The notes: a model not told the origin generated them from the letters alone. A stretch of 64,000 nucleotides of DNA from Holophagaceae bacterium (GCA_016710635.1 JADJVL010000028.1:52931-116930), one strand, 5' to 3'. Positions 49,143 through 57,772 are shown, counted from the first letter of the stretch. Made by a program: numbers and translations.

Positions 49143-50291
49143 ATGCTCGCGAAGCCCCGCCTTCTGACCCCCGGCCCCACTCCACTCCTGCCGGAGGGTC
49201 TCTCAGCCCAGTCGATGGCCACCATCCATCACCGGACGCCCGCCTTCAAGGCCCTCTTCCGGAAATCCCGGGAAGGCCTGCGCCGCTTCTTCCGCCTCGT
49301 CGAAGGCGAGGAGGTGGTGATCCTTTCCGGCAGCGGCACCGCGGGCCTGGAATCCTCCCTGGTGAACGCCTGCGCCCCCGGCGACGCCGTGCTGGTGCTC
49401 CACGCCGGCAAGTTCGGCGAGCGCTGGGTGAAGATCGCCAAGGCCTACGGCCTCACGGTGATCGAGCTCCAGGCGGCCTACGGCGAGACCTTCACGGCGG
49501 AGCAGCTGCGTGACGTGCTGAAGACCGCGCCGAAGCTCAAGGCCTTCTGCGTCCAGGAGCACGAAAGCAGCACCGGCGTGCGCCATCCCGTGAAGGAACT
49601 CATCGCGACCCTGAACGAAGTCCAGCCCGAGTGCCTGGTCCTGGTGGACGGCATCACCGGCGTGGGCGTGCACGACGTGCGCATGGCCGATGGCATCGAC
49701 GCCCTCGTCTGCGGCTCCCAGAAGGCGCTGGCCCTGCAGCCGGGCCTCGCCTTCGTGGCCCTAAGCCCGCGCTTCCAGGCCCAGCTCAACGCCCCCCACC
49801 TGCCCCGCTTCTACTTCGACCTGCGCACCGAACTGAAGGCCCACGCCGACAGCGGCACCGCCTGGACCCCGGCCATCGGCCTCGTGGCGGCCCTGGACGC
49901 GGCCTGCACCTGGCTCGACGGCATCGGCGGCGTGGAGACCCTCATCGCCAACGCAGAGCTGCAGGCCAAGGCCTTCCGCGCCGCCCTGGCGTGTTGGGAG
50001 CTGCCCCTCTTCTCCAAGGCGCCGGGCAATGCGCTGACCGCCGTCACCGTGGACGGCAGCAGCGCGATCCTCAAGGCACTCCGGGACAAGGCGGGCCTCA
50101 GCCTCGCCAACGGCCAGGGCGAGCTGGAGGACCACATGATCCGCGTGGCGCACCTGGGCTACGTGGACAGCCTGGACACGCTCATGGTGGTCAGCACCCT
50201 CGAGATGGCTTTCAAGGCCCACGGCGTGAAGATCGCCGCCAGCGGCTGCGAAGCCGCCCAGGCCGTGCTGGCGCCCTACCTCAAGGCCTAG
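49143..50291 (+). CDS. Class V aminotransferase, probable phosphoserine aminotransferase replacement
   Basis: A 382-residue PLP-dependent class V aminotransferase close to serine-pyruvate/alanine-glyoxylate types. The PLP lysine is in ALVCGSQKALALQPG (about residue 195) and the start MLAKPRLLTPGPTPLLPEG is typical. It is followed by serA and a histidine phosphatase, so it probably carries out the transamination step (3-phosphohydroxypyruvate to phosphoserine) in place of SerC. It starts behind AGGAGAG at 49143. The substrate is inferred from context. Confidence 0.85.
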   Translation: MLAKPRLLTPGPTPLLPEGLSAQSMATIHHRTPAFKALFRKSREGLRRFFRLVEGEEVVILSGSGTAGLESSLVNACAPGDAVLVLHAGKFGERWVKIAKAYGLTVIELQAAYGETFTAEQLRDVLKTAPKLKAFCVQEHESSTGVRHPVKELIATLNEVQPECLVLVDGITGVGVHDVRMADGIDALVCGSQKALALQPGLAFVALSPRFQAQLNAPHLPRFYFDLRTELKAHADSGTAWTPAIGLVAALDAACTWLDGIGGVETLIANAELQAKAFRAALACWELPLFSKAPGNALTAVTVDGSSAILKALRDKAGLSLANGQGELEDHMIRVAHLGYVDSLDTLMVVSTLEMAFKAHGVKIAASGCEAAQAVLAPYLKA

Positions 50292-50370
50292 CTCCGAGTT
50301 CCGGACCGCGCGCGGCGCCCCTTGGCGCCGCCGCGGCCCCATTCCCATTCCCTTCATCCAGGAGTTCCCC

Positions 50371-51933
50371 ATGCGCATCCTCGCCTGCGACGGCATCCAC
50401 GAAGACGGCCTCGCGTCCTTCCGCGCGGCGGGCTGGACCGTGGACGTTTCCGACCCCATCAAGGACCCGAAGGCGCTCCAGGCGGCCCTCAAGGACGCGG
50501 ACGTCCTCTTGGTGCGCAGCGCCACCAAGGTACCCGCGGAGGCCCTGGAAGGCGCCGACAAGCTGAAGGTCATCGGCCGCGCCGGCGCCGGCGTGGACAC
50601 CATCGACGTGGACGCCGCCACGGAACGGGGCATCGCGGTGATGAACGCGCCGGACGGGAATACCCTCGCCGCGGCGGAGCACGCCCTGGCTTTGCTCTTT
50701 TCCCTGGCCCGCCACATCCCGCCGGCGGACGCGGGCATGAAGGCCGGCGAGTGGCCCAAGACCGGCCTCACGGGCTTCCAGTTGGAAGGCAAGAAGCTCG
50801 GCATCATCGGCCTGGGGCGCATCGGCGCGACGGTGGCCCGGAAGGCAAGGGGCATCGGCATGGAGGTGGCCGCCTTCGATCCCTTCCTCCCCGCCGCCGT
50901 GGCCGCACGCATGGACGTGCCGATGATGCCCCTGGAGGAACTGCTCCACTGGTGCGACATCGTGACCCTGCACATCCCCCGCACCGCGGAGACCACCAAC
51001 CTCCTGGACGAGAAGGCCCTGAAGAAGATGCGCAAGGGCGCCTTTCTCATCAACGCTGCACGGGGCGGCCTGGTGGACGAAACCGCCCTCCTCAAACACC
51101 TGGATTCGGGACACCTCGCCGGCGCCGCCCTGGACACCTTCGTCCACGAGCCCCTGCCGGCGGATTCCCTGTTGCGCAGCCATCCGAAGCTCATCCTCAC
51201 ACCCCACCTCGGCGCCTCCACCGGCGAGGCCCAGAAGGCCGTGAGCACCATCCTGGCGCGGCAGATCCTGGACTTCTTCCAGAGCGGCGCCGTGGCGGGC
51301 TGCGTCAACCTGCCGCCGCTTTCCCCTGAAGCCGCGCGGGAGATGGGCCCCTGGATGCCCCTGATGACGAGCCTCGGCAAGCTCTGCGCCCGCCTCGTGC
51401 CCGCGCCGGTGAAGCTGCACCTCACCTATGCTGGCCGCGTGGACGCCCTGGATCCCAAGCCCCTCACCCGCATGCTCGTGGCGGCGCTGCTGGGTTCCGC
51501 CTCGGGCCGCGTGACGCCCGTGAACGCCCTGCAGGAGGCCTCGCTCCGCGGCCTCGAGGTGAGCGAGACCGTGGGCGGCGACGGGGACGGCTTCGACCGC
51601 CTCCTGCGGGTCCGCGTGGAGAACGCCAAGGGCGCTCGGGACATCGAGGCCACCCTGCACCGGGGCCCACGGGTCGTCCGACTCGACGGCGTGGAGCTGG
51701 ACTTCGATCCCCGCGCCCACTTCCTGCTCATGCGCAACGAGGACCGCCCCGGCGTCATCGGCCTGGTGGGCTCCCACCTCGGCGCCGGCGGCATCAACAT
51801 CATCAACTTCTCCCTGGGCGCCACCGGCGGCGGTGACGCGGTGGCGGCCATCACCGTGGACCGCGTCGTCCCCAAGAAGCAGGTGGAGGCCCTGCGGGCC
51901 ATCCCCGGCATCGTTGATCTGGAGATGGTTTAA
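50371..51933 (+). CDS. serA: D-3-phosphoglycerate dehydrogenase
   Basis: A 520-residue SerA that oxidises 3-phosphoglycerate with NAD+, the first step of serine synthesis. The Rossmann motif is GLGRIGATVARKARG (about residues 148-162) and the catalytic RxxE/H elements are in the INAARGGLVDE and TPHLGASTGEAQ region. Residues about 310-440 form the intervening (ASB) domain and the C-terminus is an ACT domain (LLMRNEDRPGVIGLVG) for likely serine feedback. The stop overlaps the start of the phosphatase gene (TAATG). The ribosome-binding site CAGGAG is good. Confidence 0.96.
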   Translation: MRILACDGIHEDGLASFRAAGWTVDVSDPIKDPKALQAALKDADVLLVRSATKVPAEALEGADKLKVIGRAGAGVDTIDVDAATERGIAVMNAPDGNTLAAAEHALALLFSLARHIPPADAGMKAGEWPKTGLTGFQLEGKKLGIIGLGRIGATVARKARGIGMEVAAFDPFLPAAVAARMDVPMMPLEELLHWCDIVTLHIPRTAETTNLLDEKALKKMRKGAFLINAARGGLVDETALLKHLDSGHLAGAALDTFVHEPLPADSLLRSHPKLILTPHLGASTGEAQKAVSTILARQILDFFQSGAVAGCVNLPPLSPEAAREMGPWMPLMTSLGKLCARLVPAPVKLHLTYAGRVDALDPKPLTRMLVAALLGSASGRVTPVNALQEASLRGLEVSETVGGDGDGFDRLLRVRVENAKGARDIEATLHRGPRVVRLDGVELDFDPRAHFLLMRNEDRPGVIGLVGSHLGAGGINIINFSLGATGGGDAVAAITVDRVVPKKQVEALRAIPGIVDLEMV

Positions 51934-52574
51934 TGCGAGTTCTTCTATGCAGGCACGGCGAAACCCCCTGGAACAAGGCCGGCCGCTACCAGGGCCAGAT
52001 GGACATCCCCCTTTCCGATGTCGGCGAAGGCCAGGCCCGGGCCCTGGGGGAGCGGCTGAAGGAACTGCCCATCACCAAGGCCATGGCCTCGCCCCTGTCC
52101 CGGGCGAAGCGGACCGCGGAACTGGCGCTGGGGGACCGCGCGGGGATGCTCACCGTCCACAAGGGTCTGATGGAGATCGCCCATGGCGAGTGGGAGGGCA
52201 AGCTGGCCGCCGAGATCCGCGCGTCAGATCCCGCCCGCCTGGAACAGTGGCGGGACGCGCCCCACGCGGTGAAGATGCCCGGCGGGGAGTGCATGGACGA
52301 GGTCCTCGAGCGGAGCTGGCAGGCCTTTGCGGAGATCACCGAAGGCCTGGGCGCCGAGGACACGCTCCTCCTGGTGGCCCACGACGCCGTGAACCGGGCG
52401 CTCCTCTGCAAAGTGCTGGGCCTGCCCATGGCGCGGCTCTGGGCCTTCCGCCAGGCGCCCGCCACCCTGAACCTGCTGGAGGGGGAGACGGTGGCGTCGC
52501 TCCAGGTGGTCCGCCTCAACGACGCCAGCCACGTGGCGGGGCTCTTCGGGGAGGCAGTTCACCGGGCCCTGTAG
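51933..52574 (+). CDS. Histidine phosphatase, probable phosphoserine phosphatase
   Basis: A 213-residue phosphoglycerate-mutase-like histidine phosphatase. The phospho-acceptor His8 is in LLCRHGETPWN, and the second conserved histidine is in LLVAHDAVNRALL (about residue 150). It is coupled to serA by TAATG. In Hydrogenobacter and related bacteria, histidine phosphatases replace the HAD-type SerB as phosphoserine phosphatase. This position therefore suggests the last step of serine synthesis; a cofactor-dependent mutase or alpha-ribazole phosphatase cannot be excluded. Confidence 0.8.
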   Translation: MRVLLCRHGETPWNKAGRYQGQMDIPLSDVGEGQARALGERLKELPITKAMASPLSRAKRTAELALGDRAGMLTVHKGLMEIAHGEWEGKLAAEIRASDPARLEQWRDAPHAVKMPGGECMDEVLERSWQAFAEITEGLGAEDTLLLVAHDAVNRALLCKVLGLPMARLWAFRQAPATLNLLEGETVASLQVVRLNDASHVAGLFGEAVHRAL

Positions 52575-52648
52575 GGCGCTCGCCGATCCCATCAACCGGG
52601 CGGGGGCAACGCGCGTAGCCTCGGAACACCCCCAACCCGGAGATGCCC

Positions 52649-54580
52649 ATGATCCAATCCCGAGCCCTGTCCAGCCTGGCCCTCGCCCTGGCCCTGCCCC
52701 TGTCCGCCCAGGCCCCGGCGCCGAAGCCGGAAACGAAAGTCGCCGCAAAGCGCGCCCCCAAGGCCTACACCATCGACCAGTTCATGGCCACCACGAGCTT
52801 CGGCGGGGCGGACTTCAGCCCGGACGAATCGAAGCTCCTGCTCCATTCCAACCAGAGCGGCATCTTCAACGCCGGCACGGTGGATGTGAAGGGCGGGGCT
52901 TTCAAGCCCCTCACGGACTCCACCAAGGACAGCACCTACGCCGTGGCCTTCCTCCCGGACGGCGACCGCGTCCTCGTCACCCGCGACCAGGGGGGCAACG
53001 AGCAGAACCACCTCTACGTGCGGGAGAAGGACGGCAGCCTGAAGGACCTCACCCCGGGGGCCAAGGTGAAGGCCTCCTTCAACGGCTGGGCGAAGAACGC
53101 CAAGGGCGAGCGCACGGGCTTCTACGTGTACACCAACGAGCGGGATCCCAAGTTCATCGACGTGTACCGCTATGACGCCAAGGACTTCACCCGGCAGCTA
53201 CTCTACAAGAACGAAGGCTTCCAGCCCGGGGACATGAGCCCCGACGGCCGCTGGCTCTCCCTCCGGAAGGTGAACACCACTTCGGACACCGAATGCCACG
53301 TGGTGGACCTGCAGACCGGTGTGGTCAAGCAGGTGCTGGCCCACGCCGGGCGGGTGGCGGATGTGAGCCCCGCGGCCTTCACCCCGGACTCCAAGGCCCT
53401 CCTGGCCCTCAGCAACGACGGCAGCGAATTCGCCCGGGTAGTGAAGGTGGACCTCGCCACGGGCGTCGCGACGGAAACCGAAAAGGCGGACTGGGACATC
53501 GTCGATTGCTACTTCTCCGAGGACGGCCGCTACCGCGTCACGCTGATCAACCAGGACGCCGCCACGGTGATCCGGGTGCTCGATACCGTGTCGGGCAAGC
53601 CCGTGACCCTGCCCAAGGTGCCCGTGGGCGAGATCCGCGGCCTGCGCTTCAGTCGCGGCGGAACCAAGGCCGCCTTCTACGTGAACGGGGACCGCAGTCC
53701 CTCGAACCTCTGGGTCTGGGACCTCAAGACGAACAAGGCCCAGGTCCTGACCCAGAGCCTCAGCAAGGACCTCAACCCCGCGGACCTCGTGGACAGCCGC
53801 ATCGTCCGCTTCAAGAGCTTCGACGGCATGGTGATCCCGTCCGTCTTCTTCATGCCCAAGACCGCGTCGGCCACGGCCAAGGTGCCCGCCCTCGTCTGGG
53901 TCCACGGCGGTCCCGGCGGCCAGACCCGCACGGGCTACAGCGCCCAGATCCAGTACCTGGTGAACCACGGCTACGCCGTGCTGGGCATCAACAATCGCGG
54001 CTCCAGCGGCTACGGCAAGGCCTTCTTCGCCGCCGACGACGGGAAGCACGGCCGCGAGCCCCTGTGGGACTGCGTGGAGGCCAAGACCTTCCTGGCCTCC
54101 CTGCCGGGCATCGATCCCGAGCGCATCGGCATCATCGGCGGCAGCTATGGCGGCTACATGACCCTGGCGGCCTTGGCCTACCGGCCCGAGGCCTTCAAGG
54201 TCGGCGTGGATATCTTCGGGGTGAGCAACTGGATCCGCACCCTGGAAAGCATCCCCGCCTGGTGGGAGGCCCAGCGCAAGGCCCTGTACCAGGAGATCGG
54301 CGACCCGGTGAAGGACCGGGACTTCCTGAAGGCCACCTCGCCCCTCTTCGCCGCGGACCAGATCCGCATGCCCTTGATGGTGGTCCAGGGCGCCAACGAT
54401 CCCCGGGTCATCAAGCCCGAAAGCGACGACATCGTGGCCGCCGCGAAGAAGTCCGGCGCGCCGGTCACCTACCTCGTCTTCGAAGACGAAGGCCACGGCT
54501 TCTCCAAGAAGAAGAACCAGGTGGCCGCCTACCAGGGCATCCTCGAGTTCCTCGACAAGCATTTGAAGGGCTTGAAGTAG
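52649..54580 (+). CDS. S9 family (prolyl oligopeptidase-type) peptidase, exported
   Basis: A 643-residue secreted peptidase. After a signal peptide (SRALSSLALALALPLSAQA) a WD40-like beta-propeller (about residues 45-400) leads to an alpha/beta-hydrolase domain with the triad Ser499 (IIGGSYGGYM), Asp584 (QGANDPRVIKP) and His616 (EDEGHGFSK). I chose ATG 52649 because GGAG is 6 bases before it; ATG 52643 directly abuts that site. It likely trims proline-containing peptides outside the cytoplasm. Confidence 0.92.
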   Translation: MIQSRALSSLALALALPLSAQAPAPKPETKVAAKRAPKAYTIDQFMATTSFGGADFSPDESKLLLHSNQSGIFNAGTVDVKGGAFKPLTDSTKDSTYAVAFLPDGDRVLVTRDQGGNEQNHLYVREKDGSLKDLTPGAKVKASFNGWAKNAKGERTGFYVYTNERDPKFIDVYRYDAKDFTRQLLYKNEGFQPGDMSPDGRWLSLRKVNTTSDTECHVVDLQTGVVKQVLAHAGRVADVSPAAFTPDSKALLALSNDGSEFARVVKVDLATGVATETEKADWDIVDCYFSEDGRYRVTLINQDAATVIRVLDTVSGKPVTLPKVPVGEIRGLRFSRGGTKAAFYVNGDRSPSNLWVWDLKTNKAQVLTQSLSKDLNPADLVDSRIVRFKSFDGMVIPSVFFMPKTASATAKVPALVWVHGGPGGQTRTGYSAQIQYLVNHGYAVLGINNRGSSGYGKAFFAADDGKHGREPLWDCVEAKTFLASLPGIDPERIGIIGGSYGGYMTLAALAYRPEAFKVGVDIFGVSNWIRTLESIPAWWEAQRKALYQEIGDPVKDRDFLKATSPLFAADQIRMPLMVVQGANDPRVIKPESDDIVAAAKKSGAPVTYLVFEDEGHGFSKKKNQVAAYQGILEFLDKHLKGLK

Positions 54581-54606
54581 GTCCCGCCCTCCAATCATCG
54601 AACCAG

Positions 54607-54641
54607 CCCCTCGTTCCGGCCGCCGAGGCCAGAGCGAGGGG
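54607..54641 (+). terminator. Hairpin after the S9 peptidase
   Basis: A 7-bp outer stem (54607-54613 with 54635-54641) and a further inner pairing, 26 bases after the stop, running straight into the AT-rich patch. Confidence 0.6.
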
Positions 54642-54825
54642 ATATTCATGTAATAATCGTTGATATTGATAATAGTATTATGTATGTCATAAATATTTAC
54701 AATAGTTAGCTTGTCAATTATTTTTTAAATATAATAATAATATTATTTCAAAGCTGTGCTTCATTGAATTTGATATTAATTGATTTATTTACACTTATAA
54801 CTTTGGCATCGTTCTCGATATGACC
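54642..54825. other. AT-rich island of about 180 bp
   Basis: By eye well under 30% G+C in an otherwise very GC-rich region, with runs such as TTATTTTTTAAATATAATAA around 54718. There is no credible coding frame. It separates the S9 peptidase from the comEA-pilin-like group. Possible meanings include a strong promoter or bent DNA region, silencing-protein binding, or foreign DNA. Confidence 0.8.
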
Positions 54826-54850
54826 TGATCGCCCTTGAAAGGAGGCGATC

Positions 54851-55174
54851 ATGAACAACACCCTGAAACACCTCACCCTGGCCGGCATCCTGGCGCTGGC
54901 CCTTCCCCTCACCGCCGCGGCGGACAAGGCCAAGACCAAGGCCCCCGCCCACCCGGTGAACCTCAACACCGCCACCGTGACGGAGCTCATGCAGCTCCCG
55001 AAGGTTGGCCAGAAGACCGCCGAGCGCATCGTGGCCTTCCGCAAGCAGAACGGCGGCTTCCGCCGGGCGGAGGAAGTCATGGGCGTGAAGGGGGTCGGCG
55101 AGAAGGGCTTCAAGAAGCTCCAGCCCTTCCTCACCCTCGGCGCCGCGGCTCCCGCCGCCGCCGCGAAGAAGTAG
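54851..55174 (+). CDS. ComEA-like helix-hairpin-helix DNA-binding protein
   Basis: A 107-residue exported protein: signal peptide (LTLAGILALALPLTAAA), then tandem HhH motifs NLNTATVTELMQLPKVGQKT and EEVMGVKGVGEKGFKKLQPF. ComEA-type proteins bind incoming DNA in competent bacteria. It has an excellent AAAGGAGG ribosome-binding site. The next two genes have pilin features. Confidence 0.87.
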   Translation: MNNTLKHLTLAGILALALPLTAAADKAKTKAPAHPVNLNTATVTELMQLPKVGQKTAERIVAFRKQNGGFRRAEEVMGVKGVGEKGFKKLQPFLTLGAAAPAAAAKK

Positions 55175-55183
55175 GGGGCGGCC

Positions 55184-55723
55184 ATGGGCACCGGCGCGAT
55201 CCGCAACACCACGCTTTTCACCGGCCCGCGCCGGTGCTCCCAGGCCGGCTTCTCCCTCGCCGAGACCGTCCTCACCCTCGCCATCGCAGGCTCCCTCGCC
55301 CTGGGCTTCTGCGCCACCGACCTGGAGCGCAACAGCCTGACGGCGGCCCAGACCGAACTCCGCACCACCCTCGACCAGGCCTTCATGCTGGCCCACCACA
55401 AGGGGAACAGCATCAAGGTCATGGTGAAGCGGACCGGCGCGACCCCCGTCGCCCCGGACGTGCTGCCTCTGCAACTCCCGAACCGGGTGAAGTGGGGCTC
55501 GCTCCCGGGCGTCCCCCTGCCCAAGGGCATGGACGACCCCGACGTGGCCGACCAGACCGGCGAAGCCCACGCGACCATCACCGTGAGCCCCCGCCACACG
55601 GCCACCGCCACCACCTGGTTCCTCAACGACGGCCGCGAGGTCGTGTGCATGCGCCTTTCCGGCAAGGGCCGCCTGACCCTGCTGCGCTGGAAGAAGGACG
55701 CGAGAACGTGGGGCAAGGCATGA
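55184..55723 (+). CDS. Type IV pseudopilin-like protein (GspH/FimT type)
   Basis: A 179-residue prepilin: after a short leader the peptidase site is SQAG/FSLAETVLTLAIAGSL with the conserved Glu at mature position 5 (residues about 24-40). The C-terminal domain (residues about 60-179) has TITVSPRHTATATTWFLNDG and VVCMRLSGKGRLTLL. It is coupled to the next gene by ATGA. It is probably a minor pilin of a type IV pilus or competence pseudopilus. Confidence 0.75.
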   Translation: MGTGAIRNTTLFTGPRRCSQAGFSLAETVLTLAIAGSLALGFCATDLERNSLTAAQTELRTTLDQAFMLAHHKGNSIKVMVKRTGATPVAPDVLPLQLPNRVKWGSLPGVPLPKGMDDPDVADQTGEAHATITVSPRHTATATTWFLNDGREVVCMRLSGKGRLTLLRWKKDARTWGKA

Positions 55724-56100
55724 GCTTCCGTTCCGACGCCCGGGCCACGGCCCTCGAGATCCGACAGACCCTGGACACCGCGTTCCGCCTCGCCGCCCGC
55801 ACCAACGGCTTCGTCACGGTGGAGCCCGAGCCCCGCCGCGGGAAGGGCCGCATCGCACCCCTCATCCCCAAGACCCTCGCCTGGGGCAAGCCCGCCCGCG
55901 TGCCCCTGCCCCCGCGCACCCTGGACGCCCGGTGGGCCGAAGCCCCGAAGACCTTCACCCTCACCCCCTGGCACACCGCCACGGAAGGCATGTGGTTCCT
56001 CCACGCCGGCTCCCGGGCCCTGTGCGTGCGGATCTCGGCCAAAGGCGAAGTCAAGGTGCTGCGCTTCCGTCCCCTGCTGCGCCGCTGGACGGAGGTCTGA
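55720..56100 (+). CDS. Truncated pseudopilin paralogue without the N-terminal helix
   Basis: A 126-residue protein coupled to the previous gene (ATGA). It aligns with the C-terminal part of the previous pseudopilin: TFTLTPWHTATEGMWFLHAG and LCVRISAKGEVKVLRFRPLL match TITVSPRHTATATTWFLN... and the following VCMRLSGKGRLTLLRW. It has no prepilin signal or hydrophobic helix, so it either works as a soluble partner or is a degenerate duplicate. Its own frame is intact. Confidence 0.65.
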   Translation: MSFRSDARATALEIRQTLDTAFRLAARTNGFVTVEPEPRRGKGRIAPLIPKTLAWGKPARVPLPPRTLDARWAEAPKTFTLTPWHTATEGMWFLHAGSRALCVRISAKGEVKVLRFRPLLRRWTEV

Positions 56101-56101
56101 G

Positions 56102-56779
56102 ATGCGCATCCTCGACCTCGCCCCCGACCAGCGCCCCCGGGAGCGCCTGCTGGCGGGCCAGGGCGAAGGCCTCAGCGAGGCCGAGCTCCTGGCCCTGCTC
56201 TGGAGCACGGGCCAGCGGGGCCGGAGCGCCGTGGAGCTGGGCCAGGAACTCCTCGCCCGCACCGGCGGCCTGCCGGGCCTGCTCGCCATGGGCCTTCACG
56301 AATGGATGGACCAGCAGGGCGTGGGCCCCGCCAAGGCCTGCCAGCTCTGGGCGGCCCAGGAGCTCTGCCGCCGCGCCCACCGGGGCGGCACCCGCCTGCG
56401 CATCAACAGCCCCCGGGCCGCCGGCGCCTATCTGCTGCCCCTCTGCCGCAGCTGGACCGAAGAGCGCTTCGGCCTCCTGGCCCTGAACGCCAAAGGCGAC
56501 CTGCTCGCCGAGCGCATCCTCAGCCAGGGCACCGCCACCGCCACCCTCATCAGTCCCCGGGAATTCTTCCGGGAGGCGCTGCGCTTCGGCGCCTCGTCCG
56601 CCCTCGCCTTCCACAACCACCCCAGCGGGGATCCGGCGCCTTCGAAAGAGGACATCCAGCTCACCCGCCGCCTCCGCGCCGCCGGCGAAAGCCTCGGCGT
56701 CCCCCTCGCCGACCACCTCGTGGTCGGATCCGACACCTTCCACAGCTTCCGCGCCGCGGAAGGCTGGGACCACTGCTAG
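56102..56779 (+). CDS. radC: RadC-family protein (JAB/MPN metalloprotease fold)
   Basis: A 225-residue RadC/YicR homologue: an N-terminal UPF0758 helical domain and a C-terminal JAMM-like domain with HNHPSGDPAPSKEDI (zinc ligands). Despite the name, RadC has no proven repair role; it is often linked to competence or mobile DNA. It starts one base after the preceding stop. Confidence 0.9.
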   Translation: MRILDLAPDQRPRERLLAGQGEGLSEAELLALLWSTGQRGRSAVELGQELLARTGGLPGLLAMGLHEWMDQQGVGPAKACQLWAAQELCRRAHRGGTRLRINSPRAAGAYLLPLCRSWTEERFGLLALNAKGDLLAERILSQGTATATLISPREFFREALRFGASSALAFHNHPSGDPAPSKEDIQLTRRLRAAGESLGVPLADHLVVGSDTFHSFRAAEGWDHC

Positions 56780-56805
56780 GCCCCGGCCCAGCCCAGGAGA
56801 GATCC

Positions 56806-57213
56806 ATGTACCGCGACCCCAAAGAACTGAAAGTCTTCGCCGTGGCCGATGGCCTCGCCTTCGAGCTGCATCAGGCGGGCCGCCACTGGGCCCGGGAGGA
56901 GTTCGGCAGCCTCGTCGCCGTCCTCCAGCGGGCGGCCCTGGCGCCGGTGCTCCACATCCTGGAAGCCTGCCGCCAGCCCCGGGACGAAGGCTTCACCACC
57001 GGACTGCGCGCCGCCAAGCGCTCCGCCGAGGAGACCCGCTACCTCGTGGACCTCGGCCTGCGCGTGGGCCTGCTACCGGAGCCCGAAGCCAAGGCCCTGG
57101 AAGAACAGGCGCTGCACCTGGTGAAGTCCCTCGCCTGGCTGCTGCGCTTCCAGAAGGAGCGGGAGCTGCGGAAGGCGGAGGAGGCCAGCCGGGAGCCCGA
57201 GGCCCAGGGCTGA
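56806..57213 (+). CDS. Four-helix-bundle (23S rRNA-intervening-sequence-type) protein
   Basis: A 135-residue all-alpha protein fitting the S23-like TIGR02436 family: FAVADGLAFELHQAGRHW, then GFTTGLRAAKRSAEETRYLV. It has AGGAGAG before its ATG. Many chromosomal copies exist away from rRNA and their function is unknown. Confidence 0.8.
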   Translation: MYRDPKELKVFAVADGLAFELHQAGRHWAREEFGSLVAVLQRAALAPVLHILEACRQPRDEGFTTGLRAAKRSAEETRYLVDLGLRVGLLPEPEAKALEEQALHLVKSLAWLLRFQKERELRKAEEASREPEAQG

Positions 57214-57228
57214 AGCCCCGGGCGGGAG

Positions 57229-57316
57229 TGGCGGTGGGAGCGAGATTCGAACTCGCGGACGGTTTCCCGTCGTCGGTTTTCAAGACCGGTGCCTTAAACC
57301 GCTCGGCCATCCCACC
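57229..57316 (-). tRNA. tRNA-Ser (anticodon UGA)
   Basis: On the minus strand, GGTGGGA (57316-57310) pairs with TCCCACC (57239-57233), then G and encoded CCA. The D-arm is GCCGAGCGGTTTAAGGC, the anticodon loop CTTGAAA (anticodon TGA) in stem CCGGT/ACCGA-like, a long variable arm typical of serine tRNAs, and T-loop GTTCGAATC. Confidence 0.95.
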
Positions 57317-57398
57317 CTGTTTCCATCATCGTCCGCACCGGTGCCAAGCCGCAAGAAGCCTTGCCGCGACAGGTCTCGCGCGATAAGGTGGAGGCTTC

Positions 57399-57491
57399 GG
57401 AGAGTTGCCAGAGTGGCCGAATGGGTTCGCCTGCTAAGCGAAAGTCTCGGGTAAACCGGGACCGGGGGTTCGAATCCCCCACTCTCCGCCA
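57399..57491 (+). tRNA. tRNA-Ser (anticodon GCU)
   Basis: GGAGAGT (57399-57405) pairs with ACTCTCC (57481-57487), discriminator G, CCA encoded. The anticodon loop CTGCTAA in TTCGC/GCGAA stem gives GCT; a long variable arm follows. A 21-base inverted copy of its 3' end follows at 57531-57551. Confidence 0.96.
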
Positions 57492-57551
57492 GACGCACGC
57501 CCGCCATTCGGCGGGCGGTTCTGCGTCTGACGGAGAGTGGGGGATTCGAAC
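57468..57551. repeat. 84-bp inverted repeat centred after tRNA-Ser(GCU)
   Basis: Left arm 57468-57488 (T-loop and acceptor 3' strand of the tRNA) and right arm 57531-57551 are perfect reverse complements (21 bases). Between them CAGACGCA/TGCGTCTG (57490-57497 with 57522-57529) and CGCCCGCC/GGCGGGCG (57498-57505 with 57510-57517) continue the pairing, so the whole can fold as one long hairpin. The inner part may be the tRNA terminator. Confidence 0.9.
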
Positions 57552-57772
57552 GTAGCGCGCAGCGCGGAGTGAATCCCCAAGCCCGCACGGGTTGCACGGC
57601 ATCCTCGTTCCACTCCCGTGCTGCACACCCTCGGCCCGCCCGGACCTGCGGTTCGCGACCCCCCAACCGACCATTCGCCACCCCGTTCAGGCAGGCTCGC
57701 GGCTTCTCGCGGGACGGGCGGGCCCCTTCGAATAGCATTTCCGTACGAACCCTGCCATAGCCCGGAGGCCCT
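57552..57772. other. Gap between tRNA-Ser and the peptide/two-component locus
   Basis: About 220 bases with no gene. Frames read here on the minus strand are non-coding tRNA read-through. A GGAGG at 57764-57768 serves the first peptide gene. Confidence 0.6.

Noticed and set aside
48754..49185. 143-residue minus-strand frame across the adapter-like stretch
   Set aside because: Composed of the antisense of the small hypothetical gene and adapter translation; not a gene.
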